Below, one piece after another: positions 10,399 through 19,782 of a stretch of 44,086 bases of DNA (within the stretch, counting starts at the first letter, position 1; each line of letters begins with the position of its first letter). The stretch lies in the NCBI RefSeq assembly GCF_001437255.1, contig NZ_JQBD01000011.1, positions 3,089-47,174 on the forward strand. Reading direction: 5' to 3'. Below the pieces are notes generated by a model. That model did no database searches. It saw only the letters and a program-made list of their open reading frames with translations, and was not told where the DNA came from. This DNA comes from Pediococcus damnosus (GTDB taxonomy: Bacteria > Bacillota > Bacilli > Lactobacillales > Lactobacillaceae). Both the position numbers and the translations under genes were made by a program.

Positions 10399-11964
10399 AT
10401 GCAATGGCAAGCCCAGCCAACCAAAAAACAAAGAGTTCCCGATCGCACACGGTTAACTTATATTCTACAGGGATGCCTTACAGGAGCCATTGCCGGGTTA
10501 GTAGTCAGTGTTTTCCGTTTGGCAATTGTGAACGGCTTGAAACTAATGACAGTCGTTTATAAGCAGCTTTCGGTGCATCTTGAGTTAATCCCAGTCTGGT
10601 TACTTCTCATGTTGCTTGTCGCCGTTGTGGTTGGTTATATGGGACGCCAGTATCCGGAAATCAAAGGATCTGGAATCCCACAAGTGGAAGGACAACTGGC
10701 TGGAAATTTAGAATATGCCTGGTGGCCAGTGTTATGGCGTAAATTTATTGGTGGAATCTTATCAATCGGTTCCGGTCTGTTTTTAGGTCGGGAAGGGCCA
10801 TCAATTCAGTTAGGAGCCACGATTGCGCAAGGCTATGCAGAGGTAACGCATCAGACGGAATTGAAACGGCGTGTCCTGATTGCAAGTGGGGCAGCAGCCG
10901 GATTATCAGCTGCATTCAATGCACCAATTGCCAGTACATTATTTGTGCTTGAAGAGGTCTATCACAATTTTTCGCCACTGATATGGACAACAGCTTTGGC
11001 TAGTGCGATTGCTTCAAATTTTGTTTCTACGGTCTTTTTTGGATTAACACCTGTTTTACATATTGTTTATGCCCGGACGTTGCCACTGACGATGTATCCG
11101 CACTTACTATTATTAGGTATTTTTCTCGGTGTGATGGGATTTGTTTACCAACGTGTTCTACTGAAAATGGGTGATTGGTACGCTTATTTGACGAAATTAC
11201 CAAGTTGGCTGTTTGGAATTGTGCCTTTTGTTTTGGTTATTCCAATTGGAATTTTAACTCCTAATTTGTTGGGTGGTGGCAATAATATTATTCTAGCAAT
11301 TGCCGCCCATTCACCGGCTTTAATTGTGTTGGTTGGCATATTTGTTCTGAGATTTGTATTTTCTATGATTTCTTATGGATCAGGATTGCCAGGTGGGATT
11401 TTCTTGCCAATTCTGTCATTAGGAGCAATCCTTGGGGCAATTTATGGGAAAGTTATGATTCAGTTAGGCTGGATGCCATCTGCTTATTTGGTTAACTTTA
11501 TTATTATAGCAATGGCAGGCTATTTTGCTGGAATTGGGAAAGCACCGTTTACTGCGATTTTACTGATTACGGAAATGGTCGGCACGCTCCATCATTTGAT
11601 GCCACTAGCTGTTGTTTCGATTACTGCCTATTTGGTGGTCGATCTCATGGGCGGCGCGCCAATTTATGAATCGTTGCTTCATAAAATTGTGAAACCAAAA
11701 ATGGCGCAAACAGGTGGTAAACTTGATCGGGTGGAGTTCCCGATTTTTGCAGGATCGGATTTAGCAAATCATCAAGTGCGTGATTTTAAATGGCCAGAAA
11801 ATAGCTTGTTAATTGCTGTTCGTCGTGGTGAACGCGAAATTATTCCCCACGGTGATACATTGTTGCAGGCTGGTGATACATTAATTGTGACAACCGGGCA
11901 TCAAAATCGTGGAAATATTTTACGCAAGCTAAAGAAGCTGCAATATAGTCAGATTGATAGTTGA
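10399..11964 (+). CDS. CLC-family H+/Cl- exchange transporter with TrkA_C-like domain
   Basis: A multi-span membrane protein (521 aa) of the CLC family. The selectivity-filter sequences are all present: GSGIP (90-94), GREGP (130-134, Glu132 the gating glutamate) and GSGLPGGIFLP. Glu186 in FVLEEVYHNF matches the internal proton glutamate of the E. coli exchanger, so a coupled exchanger is more likely than a channel, useful in acid stress. Residues from about 435 form a cytosolic TrkA_C/RCK_C-type ligand-binding domain in place of the CBS domains of many CLCs. It appears monocistronic. Confidence 0.9.
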   Translation: MQWQAQPTKKQRVPDRTRLTYILQGCLTGAIAGLVVSVFRLAIVNGLKLMTVVYKQLSVHLELIPVWLLLMLLVAVVVGYMGRQYPEIKGSGIPQVEGQLAGNLEYAWWPVLWRKFIGGILSIGSGLFLGREGPSIQLGATIAQGYAEVTHQTELKRRVLIASGAAAGLSAAFNAPIASTLFVLEEVYHNFSPLIWTTALASAIASNFVSTVFFGLTPVLHIVYARTLPLTMYPHLLLLGIFLGVMGFVYQRVLLKMGDWYAYLTKLPSWLFGIVPFVLVIPIGILTPNLLGGGNNIILAIAAHSPALIVLVGIFVLRFVFSMISYGSGLPGGIFLPILSLGAILGAIYGKVMIQLGWMPSAYLVNFIIIAMAGYFAGIGKAPFTAILLITEMVGTLHHLMPLAVVSITAYLVVDLMGGAPIYESLLHKIVKPKMAQTGGKLDRVEFPIFAGSDLANHQVRDFKWPENSLLIAVRRGEREIIPHGDTLLQAGDTLIVTTGHQNRGNILRKLKKLQYSQIDS

Positions 11965-12078
11965 GGGACAGAAAAATTTTAATAATCGGGAAAATTATCC
12001 ATAAGACTGGAAAAAAAGCTAAACTATGATAAAATATAGAGGATATATACTACAAGATTTTAGGTAGGAGGTCGCTAC

Positions 12079-12315
12079 TTGTATAATTTTTTAATGACAA
12101 CATTATTAATTGTTTCAGTTTTGATTATCATTTCGGTAATGATGCAGCCAGCAAAGACAGATAATGCATTGTCTTCATTTTCTGGTGGGGCAGATGACCT
12201 TTTTGCCAAGTCAAAACCGCGTGGATTCGAAGCGTTTATGCAAAAAGTCACATTAGTATTAGGAATTATTTTCCTTGCCGTTGCGATTGCAATGATGTAT
12301 GTTTCTTCTCACTAA
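12079..12315 (+). CDS. secG: Preprotein translocase subunit SecG
   Basis: SecG is the small auxiliary subunit of the SecYEG channel. The 78-aa protein has two membrane segments (about residues 3-21 and 54-75) separated by a Gly/Ala/Ser loop with the family-like SSFSGGADDLF. The TTG start at 12079 is 7 nt after a strong TAGGAGG (12065-12071). A likely promoter has an extended -10, TGATAAAAT, at 12027-12035. It heads the conserved secG-rnr-smpB group but is followed by its own terminator. Confidence 0.95.
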   Translation: MYNFLMTTLLIVSVLIIISVMMQPAKTDNALSSFSGGADDLFAKSKPRGFEAFMQKVTLVLGIIFLAVAIAMMYVSSH

Positions 12316-12320
12316 TGATT

Positions 12321-12350
12321 AAGCCTCCTGTGTTTTGCAGGAGGCTTTTA
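12321..12350 (+). terminator. Terminator between secG and rnr
   Basis: A perfect 9-bp stem AGCCTCCTG / CAGGAGGCT with a short loop and a TTTT tail. rnr starts 38 bp later, so read-through or a promoter nearby must serve rnr. Confidence 0.8.
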
Positions 12351-12387
12351 ATTAAGGCAAAGAACAAATTAAAATTTGAGGTAAAAG

Positions 12388-14760
12388 ATGGAAACAAATA
12401 AAATTCAAGCTGCAGTAAGTAGCTTTTTAAGTCAACATCCTAAAGAGAGTTTCACTGCTGAAGAAATTTTTCAGCAACTGAATCTTGAGGGCGCAAGTGT
12501 TTTTAACATTTTGGTTAAAGAACTTGCAGTGATGGAGCGTTCAAAACGCGTCCATATCACGGAACAGGGAAAGTTTACCTTGCCTATTCAACAAGATCAA
12601 CAGATTGTTCATGGTGTATTCCATGCTAATGACCGTGGTTTTGGTTTCGTAGCCATTGATCCAGAAATTCCTGACGTATACATTAGTGAAGATCATACAG
12701 CATTTGCTTTGAATCAAGATGAAGTTGATGTTCGGATTACTCGTGCGGCTAAACCGGGTGACGCTAAGGGGCCTGAAGGGGTCGTAACTAAAATAACAGA
12801 ACGTAATTTTACGCAAGCAGTTGGTGTTTTTCAGTCATCTGGTGCAGATCCTGAAAATGGTGTCATTGGTGAAATTCAATTAAAAGACAAGAAGTTAGCT
12901 TCTTATCATTTCGATGTTCTGGCTTCAGGAATTAAACCCCAAGATGGAGCAGTTGTCACAGCTGAAGTAACTCAGTATCCAACTTTAAAACATCCTAAAT
13001 TAATGGCAGGACTTGCCACGGAAACAATCGGATTTAAGGATGATCCCGGTGTCGATATTCTTCAGGTTATTTATCAACATGAATTACCATATGAATTTCC
13101 TGATGATGTTAAAGAAGAAATCAAATCAATTCCAGAATTTGTTACCGATGAGGAAAAGGAAGGTCGCAAAGACCTAACTGATGAGACTGTGGTAACGATT
13201 GACGGGGATGATTCTAAAGATTTTGATGATGCGGTTGGCGCATATAAGATGTCCAATGGCCATTATCATTTAAGCGTTAATATTGCTGACGTAAGTCATT
13301 ATGTTAAAGAGGGTTCTCCTCTGGATCATGAAGCTTATCGACGCAGTACCAGTGTTTATTTAACTGATCGAGTAGTTCCAATGTTGCCACGGAAGCTTTC
13401 AAACGGAATTTGTTCTTTGAATCCTGAGGTGGAGCGCCTGACAATGACGTGTGAAATGGAAATCGATGAGAACGGTAAGGTTGTTAATCACAAGATTTAT
13501 CCAAGTGTGATTAAATCAGATGCTCGAATGACTTATGCAAATGTGAATAAGATTCTTGAAGCACATGATGAAAAGACACGCGAACGGTATGCAGATTTGG
13601 TACCAATGTTTGAAACAATGGGCGAATTGCATAAGATTTTGCTAAAGCGTCGGAAACGTCGTGGCGCTATTGAGTTTGATGACAATGAAGCTGAAATTAT
13701 TGTCGATGAAACTGGTCATCCAATTGATATTAAACTGCGCGTTCGTGGGACTTCTGAACGAATGATTGAATCCTTTATGTTGGCAGCCAACGAAACAGTT
13801 GCACAACATTATTCAGAACTCAAAGTTCCATTCCTGTATCGAGTTCATGAAACACCTGACAGTGATCGCATGTTAAAATTCTTTGAATTCTTAACCAATT
13901 TTGGCTATACAGTTAAGGGTAGTCCAAAGAATATTAAACCAAAGATGCTCCAGAGTGTTCTGAAGCAGGTTGCTGGAAGTAAGGAAGAACCCATGATTTC
14001 GATTATGATGTTGCGTAGTATGAAACAGGCAAAATATTCGGAAGATTCTTTGGGACATTTTGGACTTGCGGCTGAATATTATACTCATTTCACTTCACCA
14101 ATTCGGCGTTATCCAGATATGTTTGTGCATCGTTTGATTCGTCATTATGCAGAAGACGGAACGAGTGAAGAGTCACAAGCTCAATATGTAGAAAAAGTGC
14201 CTGAGGTTGCAGCACATACTTCTAAACTTGAACGTCGCGGAATTGATACTGAACGTGACGTAGATGGCATGAAGAAAGCCGAGTATATGGGTGATCATGT
14301 CGGTGAAGAGTTTAAGGCTGTTGTGAGTTCTGTAATGAAATTCGGTTTGTTTGTGGAATTAGATAATACTGTTGAAGGACTTGTCCACATTAGTCAGATG
14401 AAGGACGATTACTATGAATATGTCGAAAACCAGATGGCATTGGTGGGGCGAAATACGCATCGCACATACCAAATTGGTCAAGAGATTGAAGTGAAATTAG
14501 TTCGTGTGGACAAGGATCAACGAGAAGTCGATTTTGATCTCTTGCATCCTGAAAATACGCCAACTAGTGAAATTCAGTTACCACCACGTCAATTCCGTAA
14601 TGGCGGAAAATACAAGGGTGGTAATCATCAAGGTAGTCACAACAAGAACTTTAACAAAAAGTCTTCAAATAACTATCGGAATAATTCTGCTAGAAACTCT
14701 CATTCAACAAATTCACATGGTAAGCCATCATCTTCAAAAACTTATGATCGGAAAAAGTAG
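12388..14760 (+). CDS. rnr: Ribonuclease R
   Basis: RNase R is a processive 3'-5' exoribonuclease that degrades structured RNA, and it is recruited with tmRNA/SmpB to clear non-stop messages. The 790-aa protein shows an N-terminal winged-helix region, cold-shock-like OB folds, the catalytic RNB domain (about 255-590, with metal-ligand motif DGDDSKDFDDAV) and an S1 domain (about 630-715). The last 60 residues are a basic Asn/Ser/Gly/His-rich tail, typical of this enzyme. smpB starts 13 bp after its stop, so the two are probably cotranscribed. Confidence 0.96.
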   Translation: METNKIQAAVSSFLSQHPKESFTAEEIFQQLNLEGASVFNILVKELAVMERSKRVHITEQGKFTLPIQQDQQIVHGVFHANDRGFGFVAIDPEIPDVYISEDHTAFALNQDEVDVRITRAAKPGDAKGPEGVVTKITERNFTQAVGVFQSSGADPENGVIGEIQLKDKKLASYHFDVLASGIKPQDGAVVTAEVTQYPTLKHPKLMAGLATETIGFKDDPGVDILQVIYQHELPYEFPDDVKEEIKSIPEFVTDEEKEGRKDLTDETVVTIDGDDSKDFDDAVGAYKMSNGHYHLSVNIADVSHYVKEGSPLDHEAYRRSTSVYLTDRVVPMLPRKLSNGICSLNPEVERLTMTCEMEIDENGKVVNHKIYPSVIKSDARMTYANVNKILEAHDEKTRERYADLVPMFETMGELHKILLKRRKRRGAIEFDDNEAEIIVDETGHPIDIKLRVRGTSERMIESFMLAANETVAQHYSELKVPFLYRVHETPDSDRMLKFFEFLTNFGYTVKGSPKNIKPKMLQSVLKQVAGSKEEPMISIMMLRSMKQAKYSEDSLGHFGLAAEYYTHFTSPIRRYPDMFVHRLIRHYAEDGTSEESQAQYVEKVPEVAAHTSKLERRGIDTERDVDGMKKAEYMGDHVGEEFKAVVSSVMKFGLFVELDNTVEGLVHISQMKDDYYEYVENQMALVGRNTHRTYQIGQEIEVKLVRVDKDQREVDFDLLHPENTPTSEIQLPPRQFRNGGKYKGGNHQGSHNKNFNKKSSNNYRNNSARNSHSTNSHGKPSSSKTYDRKK

Positions 14761-14773
14761 GAGTGATGTTTAA

Positions 14774-15247
14774 ATGGCAAAGGCAAGAACAAAGCATCGA
14801 GATCCGGCCTTAGCTCAAAATAAAAAAGCTCGCCATGATTATATAATTTCACAAACCTTTGAGGCTGGAATGGTACTGACCGGAACAGAAATTAAATCGG
14901 TTCGCGCTAGTCGGATCAACCTGAAAGATGGTTATGTACAAATTCGTAATGGCGAGGCAATCCTGATGAATATTCACATTAGTGAGTACACAGAGGGTAA
15001 CCAGTTTAATCATGATCCTTTACGAAACCGTAAATTATTATTGCATAAAAAGCAAATTGCGGAATTGGCAGAGCAAACCCAAAATAAAGGAATTACCATC
15101 GTACCTTTAAAGGTTTACTTAAAGCACGGTTTTGCCAAGGTTCTAATTGGCGTGGCCAAGGGTAAGCATGAGTATGATAAACGTGAAACCCTTAAGCGTC
15201 GTGATCAGGAACGTGAAATAGCTAAGGTCGTTAAACGGTACCGTTAA
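14774..15247 (+). CDS. smpB: SsrA-binding protein SmpB
   Basis: SmpB binds the tRNA-like part of tmRNA and brings it to stalled ribosomes. The 157-aa protein has the family core ([19 protein letters not shown]) and a basic C-terminal tail ([17 protein letters not shown]) that inserts in the empty mRNA channel. It follows rnr by 13 bp. The RNA partner ssrA is at 41616-41983. Confidence 0.97.
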   Translation: MAKARTKHRDPALAQNKKARHDYIISQTFEAGMVLTGTEIKSVRASRINLKDGYVQIRNGEAILMNIHISEYTEGNQFNHDPLRNRKLLLHKKQIAELAEQTQNKGITIVPLKVYLKHGFAKVLIGVAKGKHEYDKRETLKRRDQEREIAKVVKRYR

Positions 15248-15258
15248 ATTGTTTATAA

Positions 15259-15309
15259 AAAGTGTGGATATCTACTATCAATATGATAGTTAGATATCCA
15301 CACTTTTTT
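15259..15309. terminator. Bidirectional terminator between smpB and the APC permease
   Basis: A 16-bp stem AAAGTGTGGATATCTA / TAGATATCCACACTTT encloses a second stem CTATCA/TGATAG. T tracts flank it on both strands, so it can end smpB (plus) and the permease gene (minus). Confidence 0.85.
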
Positions 15310-15310
15310 G

Positions 15311-16738
15311 TTATTGATTAAGTTTCTTATGTTGTCTTCGAGCAATTGCTGGCATAACGCATCCCAAGGCCAAAAGAAGTCCTGGCGTGGCAATGTTCAT
15401 AGCCAGTTCCTGCCAATAGGTAAAGGAACTTGGTGGAACATCCTGAGGAAGAATTCCAAAGGTGGCCGCAACAAATGTAATCATAAAACACCATAGAGCC
15501 ACGAGGTAGGCGGCCCGATCATTTTTAATAAAAACATATGCTGATTTGTATTTCTGTGAATTTTTTCGAAGTTGCATAAAGGCAAAGAAAATCCAACAAG
15601 TGACATAAGGTGACACAATGCCGTTCAGGTTTAATAGCCAATTGAAAATTTCATTCATGTCAGGAAGAAACACGCCCATTAAAAGAATTCCAGCACATAA
15701 AGCAGAAGTGAGAATGTAACCATTAATTGGCCGACCGTTACGATTAAGTTTCAGTAGTTGCCGTGGCATGAATCGTTTGCCCGTATCCAAAATTAGCATT
15801 CTGGTCATGGAATCTAACAATAAAGCTAGTAGGGCAAACATATAGAGAAGCTGAGCAATTGAAAATAAAAACAACATGGAGTGGCCTAACCCAATGTGGC
15901 GGCCGACGTAATCAAACGCATAATAACTACCATTCATTTTTAAATCAACGGGAAGATGATGATCATTAAAGAAAACGCCCAGTGAAAATGAACCAAAAAT
16001 TGTTAGAAACCCAGCCATTATAGTTAACATCATGATTGATTTTGGAAAATCACGTTTTGGATTGCGCATCCGGGTAACGTATGGGGCGACTAATTCAGAA
16101 CCACTTGTGGCGTAAATCAACAAACCAAGGGTAGAGAAGAAGTGTAGATCAATCTTTGGTGTAAAAGTTGATAAATGTAAAGGTGCAGAAGCAATGTGAG
16201 TGCCGTGAGCTAGATTTATGACCGTTAAAACAACGAATAAGATAGTCATAATAAACATGGCACCACCGCCCAATACATTGAGCACCTGCAAAGAATTTTT
16301 GATGTGGTTCTGCAGCAGAATAAAAATAACAAAAACTAGAAAGGTAAGTAACGCAAACATTGCATTTGACATATGTTCTTCCATTGAGTTATTGCCATTA
16401 ATTAACCAACCAAAAGCAACAACGACAGAATTGGTAGTATCAACTACGTAGGGGATGGATGCTGCCCAGTACGTCCAGGCCGTGAAATAGCCAAGGGTGT
16501 CACCACTAGTTTCTCGAACCCAAGAGCTGAGACCACCACCTGAACTGCTGAAAGTGGAGCCTAATTGGCCAACCATTAAACCATAGGGAACAACATATAG
16601 CGCAAATAAAATCACCCAAGTGGTAATGACGCCTAAACCCTGGTTTTTAAAATTATAAATAATGTCATCAAAGCCAATGACATTGACAAAGGCCATAAGT
16701 CCAAGGACCGGCCAACTAATATACTTTGTATTTTTCAT
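15311..16738 (-). CDS. Amino acid permease, APC superfamily
   Basis: A 475-aa integral membrane protein with about 12 hydrophobic segments. The N-terminal part (GFDDIIYNF, then GQLGSTFSSSGGGLSSWVRETSGD) shows the family's first unwound helix and the GG-SxW region of APC amino-acid/polyamine transporters. Substrate cannot be read from the sequence. The gene is alone on the minus strand between two terminators; the start ATG at 16738 has only a weak purine-rich site. Confidence 0.85.
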   Translation of the reverse strand: MKNTKYISWPVLGLMAFVNVIGFDDIIYNFKNQGLGVITTWVILFALYVVPYGLMVGQLGSTFSSSGGGLSSWVRETSGDTLGYFTAWTYWAASIPYVVDTTNSVVVAFGWLINGNNSMEEHMSNAMFALLTFLVFVIFILLQNHIKNSLQVLNVLGGGAMFIMTILFVVLTVINLAHGTHIASAPLHLSTFTPKIDLHFFSTLGLLIYATSGSELVAPYVTRMRNPKRDFPKSIMMLTIMAGFLTIFGSFSLGVFFNDHHLPVDLKMNGSYYAFDYVGRHIGLGHSMLFLFSIAQLLYMFALLALLLDSMTRMLILDTGKRFMPRQLLKLNRNGRPINGYILTSALCAGILLMGVFLPDMNEIFNWLLNLNGIVSPYVTCWIFFAFMQLRKNSQKYKSAYVFIKNDRAAYLVALWCFMITFVAATFGILPQDVPPSSFTYWQELAMNIATPGLLLALGCVMPAIARRQHKKLNQ

Positions 16739-16796
16739 ATTCCAATTCCCATCTAAAAATCATTTAATTTTAGCATAGATTTAAGGCTGCACGCTA

Positions 16797-16840
16797 TAAA
16801 AACTTGAAGCGAAAATGAAACTTTTCACTTCAAGTTTTTA
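16797..16840 (-). terminator. Terminator after the GNAT gene (bidirectional)
   Basis: On the minus strand a 15-bp stem AACTTGAAGTGAAAA / TTTTCGCTTCAAGTT (one wobble) with a 6-nt loop is followed by T5. It lies 29 bp beyond the GNAT stop codon. Confidence 0.8.
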
Positions 16841-16868
16841 AGATGGTCGTTTATTTAATTTTTAAAAA

Positions 16869-17435
16869 TTAAACAGTCATTTTTAGATGATCATAATTAT
16901 GATTAGCCACGACTTGAACCCGATCTTTTTTAAAGCCAATCCGCTTATAGAGTTTTTCAGCCTGGGGATTTTCAAAATCAACTAATAAGCCAACTTCATT
17001 AGTGTGAACTTGTTTGGCAATTGTTGGCAGGTAGTTTAAAAGCTGCGTACCAATTCCTTCACCGCGATGGCTAGCGTCTACACAAAGTGTGTTTAGATAC
17101 CATTCATCCTCATCTGCTTCATGATCTGAAAAAATCACTGTTTTTTCAGGAATTGCTAATTCAGCATAATAACGAGGGAAGACGTCAAAGAGTTGTTGTT
17201 CAAATTTACCAACATAGCCAAACATCATACCAAGAACTTTATCGTGATCCTTAGCAACAATGAGGTTAGCCATTTCGCCTTGATATTCGGGTGAAGCAAA
17301 AGTCTTTTCAAAGAGCTGGGTTAGTTGGTCATCGCTTAATTCGTGAAGAGCTGGAAGTTCCATTTCCTCTAGAATCACTTTAACTAAAGTGACAACCTGA
17401 GGGACATCTTTTATTTGAGCATTTTTTATTTCCAA
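16869..17435 (-). CDS. GNAT-family N-acetyltransferase
   Basis: A 188-aa protein of the GCN5-related acetyltransferase fold. The acetyl-CoA pyrophosphate-binding signature is HRGEGIGTQLL (about residues 123-133), preceded by the beta strand LNTLCVD and followed by VDFENPQAEKLYKRIGF, the usual motif B. Substrate is unknown. The start is TTG at 17435, 7 nt from a good GGAGG. It lies 12 bp downstream of the LURP-one-like gene and is probably cotranscribed with it. Confidence 0.85.
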   Translation of the reverse strand: MEIKNAQIKDVPQVVTLVKVILEEMELPALHELSDDQLTQLFEKTFASPEYQGEMANLIVAKDHDKVLGMMFGYVGKFEQQLFDVFPRYYAELAIPEKTVIFSDHEADEDEWYLNTLCVDASHRGEGIGTQLLNYLPTIAKQVHTNEVGLLVDFENPQAEKLYKRIGFKKDRVQVVANHNYDHLKMTV

Positions 17436-17447
17436 AATAATCCTCCA

Positions 17448-18020
17448 TTATTCAATCAGTTTATTTTTATCTTTTTTATGTTTATGAATATTATTAAAAC
17501 TTGTTTCACCATTTTGTAGCCGCCACCCTGGAATTGCGGATCGGTTTTGAACGCCTGATTTACCGTTTCTTTTAGACCAACGATCCAAAATTGCAGCAAT
17601 ACAAATACAAACCGGTTCGGTTGCTTCAGAAGTAATGGTTAGTTCGTTATAAGTGTTTCCGCATATCAATTTCATGATCTGTTTTCTACCACTATAAACG
17701 TGATGCAATCCTGTTCGAAGATTACCGGTGATAAACCATTTTAGTTTGCTTACATACATGAATTCATGTATTAAACCAAATGTCTTTGAAATTGAACCGA
17801 TTTTCTGACCGTTAAAGAAAATGTCAAACTTGGGGAAAAGGCCGACTGCAACTTGCTTGATTTCAGCCAACAACTCACCATCTGTGCTATAGACAGAAAG
17901 CGCATCATGGCGGATCCCCCATTTACCGACCATTAAATAACAAGGGTTATTGTAATCATCATAGATGACGGTGGCACCCTTATTTTTTGCATCTTGATGT
18001 TTTACATAAAGCCTGCGCAT
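17448..18020 (-). CDS. LURP-one-related (YxjI-type, Tubby C-terminal-like) protein
   Basis: The 190-aa protein resembles the LURP-one-related/YxjI family: an N-terminal strand with a Tyr-Asp-Asp segment, a GKWGIRHDALSVYSTDGELLAEIKQV core and a FDIFFNGQKIGSISK strand, typical of the Tubby-like beta barrel. Molecular function is not established for bacterial members. The C-terminal 40 residues are basic and probably disordered. GGGGTG precedes the ATG at 18020. It sits between a HAD phosphatase gene (29 bp upstream) and a GNAT gene (12 bp downstream), forming a three-gene minus-strand run. Confidence 0.7.
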   Translation of the reverse strand: MRRLYVKHQDAKNKGATVIYDDYNNPCYLMVGKWGIRHDALSVYSTDGELLAEIKQVAVGLFPKFDIFFNGQKIGSISKTFGLIHEFMYVSKLKWFITGNLRTGLHHVYSGRKQIMKLICGNTYNELTITSEATEPVCICIAAILDRWSKRNGKSGVQNRSAIPGWRLQNGETSFNNIHKHKKDKNKLIE

Positions 18021-18049
18021 AAATTTTCACCCCTATAACAGTGACCCTA

Positions 18050-18922
18050 TTATTGACGGTTTGTTTTAAGTTGTTCCAATATAGCCTTACCAACCCCATT
18101 TTCATTGTTTGAAACGGTTAAATGATTGGCTATTTTTTTTATTTCAGTATGCGCATTTTCCATTGCATAACTGGTATCAGCAATTTTTAGCATTGAAGCA
18201 TCATTTAAATTATCGCCAATCGCCATAACTTGTGACATGGGAATATTGAGACCATCAGCAAAATGTTGTAAGGCGATTCCTTTTTGTGCACGCACGTTGT
18301 TGATTTCAATATTAGACTGTGAGGATGAAGTAATGGCTACTTCGACCTTTTTATTAATTTTATCAGCCACAGGTTGTAATTTCTTCTGACCGTCGTTTGA
18401 AAAAGCAATAATTTTTAAAATTCGTACGTTTTTATCATCAATTAATTCTTGATAGTCATCTACGTAAGAAATGTCCATTAGTTCAACGCGAGCCGAAGCC
18501 AATGTAACGGCCAACTTAAATGGGGTATCAGGGTTGGTGTTTGAAAGTAAATCAGCAAGGTTCTGGATATGCATTGAACGACTGTTAGAAACTACGCCAT
18601 CAATTGTGACAATTTCATAATATAAGTGGGCTAAGTTTAATTCGCGCATGATTTGTGTGACGGCTGCGCGATGAAGAGGAACCATATCCAGTGCTTTTCC
18701 ATCGACATCATAAACAGCAGCGCCATTCAATGTAATCATGGGAGCTTGAATCCCAAACTTTTCGATCAGCGGTTTGGCTTCCGAAAGTTGACGACCAGTT
18801 GCCACAACAAAATGAACACCTTCATTTTGGGCTTGTTTAATCGCAGCCGCATTTTCTTCAGAGACTTCCATCTTTTCGTTGAGTAAAGTGCCATCCATAT
18901 CAGAAGCAATTATTGAAATCAT
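18050..18922 (-). CDS. Cof-type HAD-superfamily phosphatase
   Basis: A 290-aa HAD IIB (Cof/YidA) hydrolase. Motif I is DMDGTLL near residue 8 (nucleophile and acid/base Asp), motif II is VVATGR, and motif IV is AIGDNLNDASML near residue 238. Such enzymes dephosphorylate sugar phosphates, flavin or nucleotide compounds, and the substrate cannot be told from sequence. AAGGATGTG precedes the ATG. It is first of a minus-strand run with the LURP-one-like and GNAT genes. A second, different Cof-type gene lies at 35279-36091. Confidence 0.9.
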   Translation of the reverse strand: MISIIASDMDGTLLNEKMEVSEENAAAIKQAQNEGVHFVVATGRQLSEAKPLIEKFGIQAPMITLNGAAVYDVDGKALDMVPLHRAAVTQIMRELNLAHLYYEIVTIDGVVSNSRSMHIQNLADLLSNTNPDTPFKLAVTLASARVELMDISYVDDYQELIDDKNVRILKIIAFSNDGQKKLQPVADKINKKVEVAITSSSQSNIEINNVRAQKGIALQHFADGLNIPMSQVMAIGDNLNDASMLKIADTSYAMENAHTEIKKIANHLTVSNNENGVGKAILEQLKTNRQ

Positions 18923-19056
18923 ATTTACACATCCTTATCAGATTTATATATCTTCAGTTTAACATGAACCCTCGTTTTTTTTTAGTCATAACATAACGGC
19001 ATTTAATGTTATTAAAACAATTTTAGCTATGCTAGAATGTGAGGAGAGGTGCAAAA

Positions 19057-19779
19057 ATGAAAACGTTTATTCATAATGACTGGCAAGAAGTTTTGGGACC
19101 AGAATTTGAAAAAGCTTATTATAAAAAATTACATGATTTTTTAAAAACTGAATACAGAACTCAATTAATTCATCCGGATATGTTTCATATTTTTGAAGCA
19201 TTTGAATGGACGCCATTTAGTGAAGTTAAAGTTGTTATTTTAGGACAAGATCCTTATCATGAACCAAATCAGGCTCATGGATTGAGTTTTTCAGTGTTAC
19301 CAGGGGTGCGAATTCCACCATCTCTACAGAATATTTATAAAGAATTGCAAGATGACTTGGGGATTAAACCAGTTTCGCATGGTTATTTGGAAAAATGGGC
19401 TAAGCAAGGCGTCTTAATGCTTAATACTGTTTTAACAGTTCGCAACGGCCAAGCATTTTCACATAAAGGAAAAGGTTGGGAACAATTAACGGATGTAGCA
19501 ATTGAAAAGTTGTCTGCCCGTGAAATGCCGGTCGTGTTTATTCTTTGGGGTAAGGCTGCCCAAGCTAAAATTGAATTGATCGATACCGATAAAAATATTG
19601 TAATCAAATCGGCACATCCAAGTCCATTTTCTGCCTATCATGGCTTTTTTGGTTCCCATCCATTTTCAAAAACAAATGCGGCCTTGGAAGCATTGGGAGA
19701 AACTCCGATTGACTGGCAATTACCAGAACATGTTGAAGTGGCTGAAGAACCTGAGAATAAGTCTCAGCAAACGAGGTAA
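19057..19779 (+). CDS. ung: Uracil-DNA glycosylase, family 1
   Basis: Ung removes uracil from DNA and starts base-excision repair. The ATG at 19057 follows GAGGAGAGGT (19041-19050); a GTG at 19039 precedes that site and is rejected. The 240-aa protein has the water-activating motif [13 protein letters not shown] (Asp65) and the C-terminal [17 protein letters not shown] loop with the catalytic His. An extended -10, TGCTAGAAT (19030-19038), would give a very short leader. tsaE follows after 3 bp. Confidence 0.97.
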   Translation: MKTFIHNDWQEVLGPEFEKAYYKKLHDFLKTEYRTQLIHPDMFHIFEAFEWTPFSEVKVVILGQDPYHEPNQAHGLSFSVLPGVRIPPSLQNIYKELQDDLGIKPVSHGYLEKWAKQGVLMLNTVLTVRNGQAFSHKGKGWEQLTDVAIEKLSAREMPVVFILWGKAAQAKIELIDTDKNIVIKSAHPSPFSAYHGFFGSHPFSKTNAALEALGETPIDWQLPEHVEVAEEPENKSQQTR

Positions 19780-19782
19780 ATT

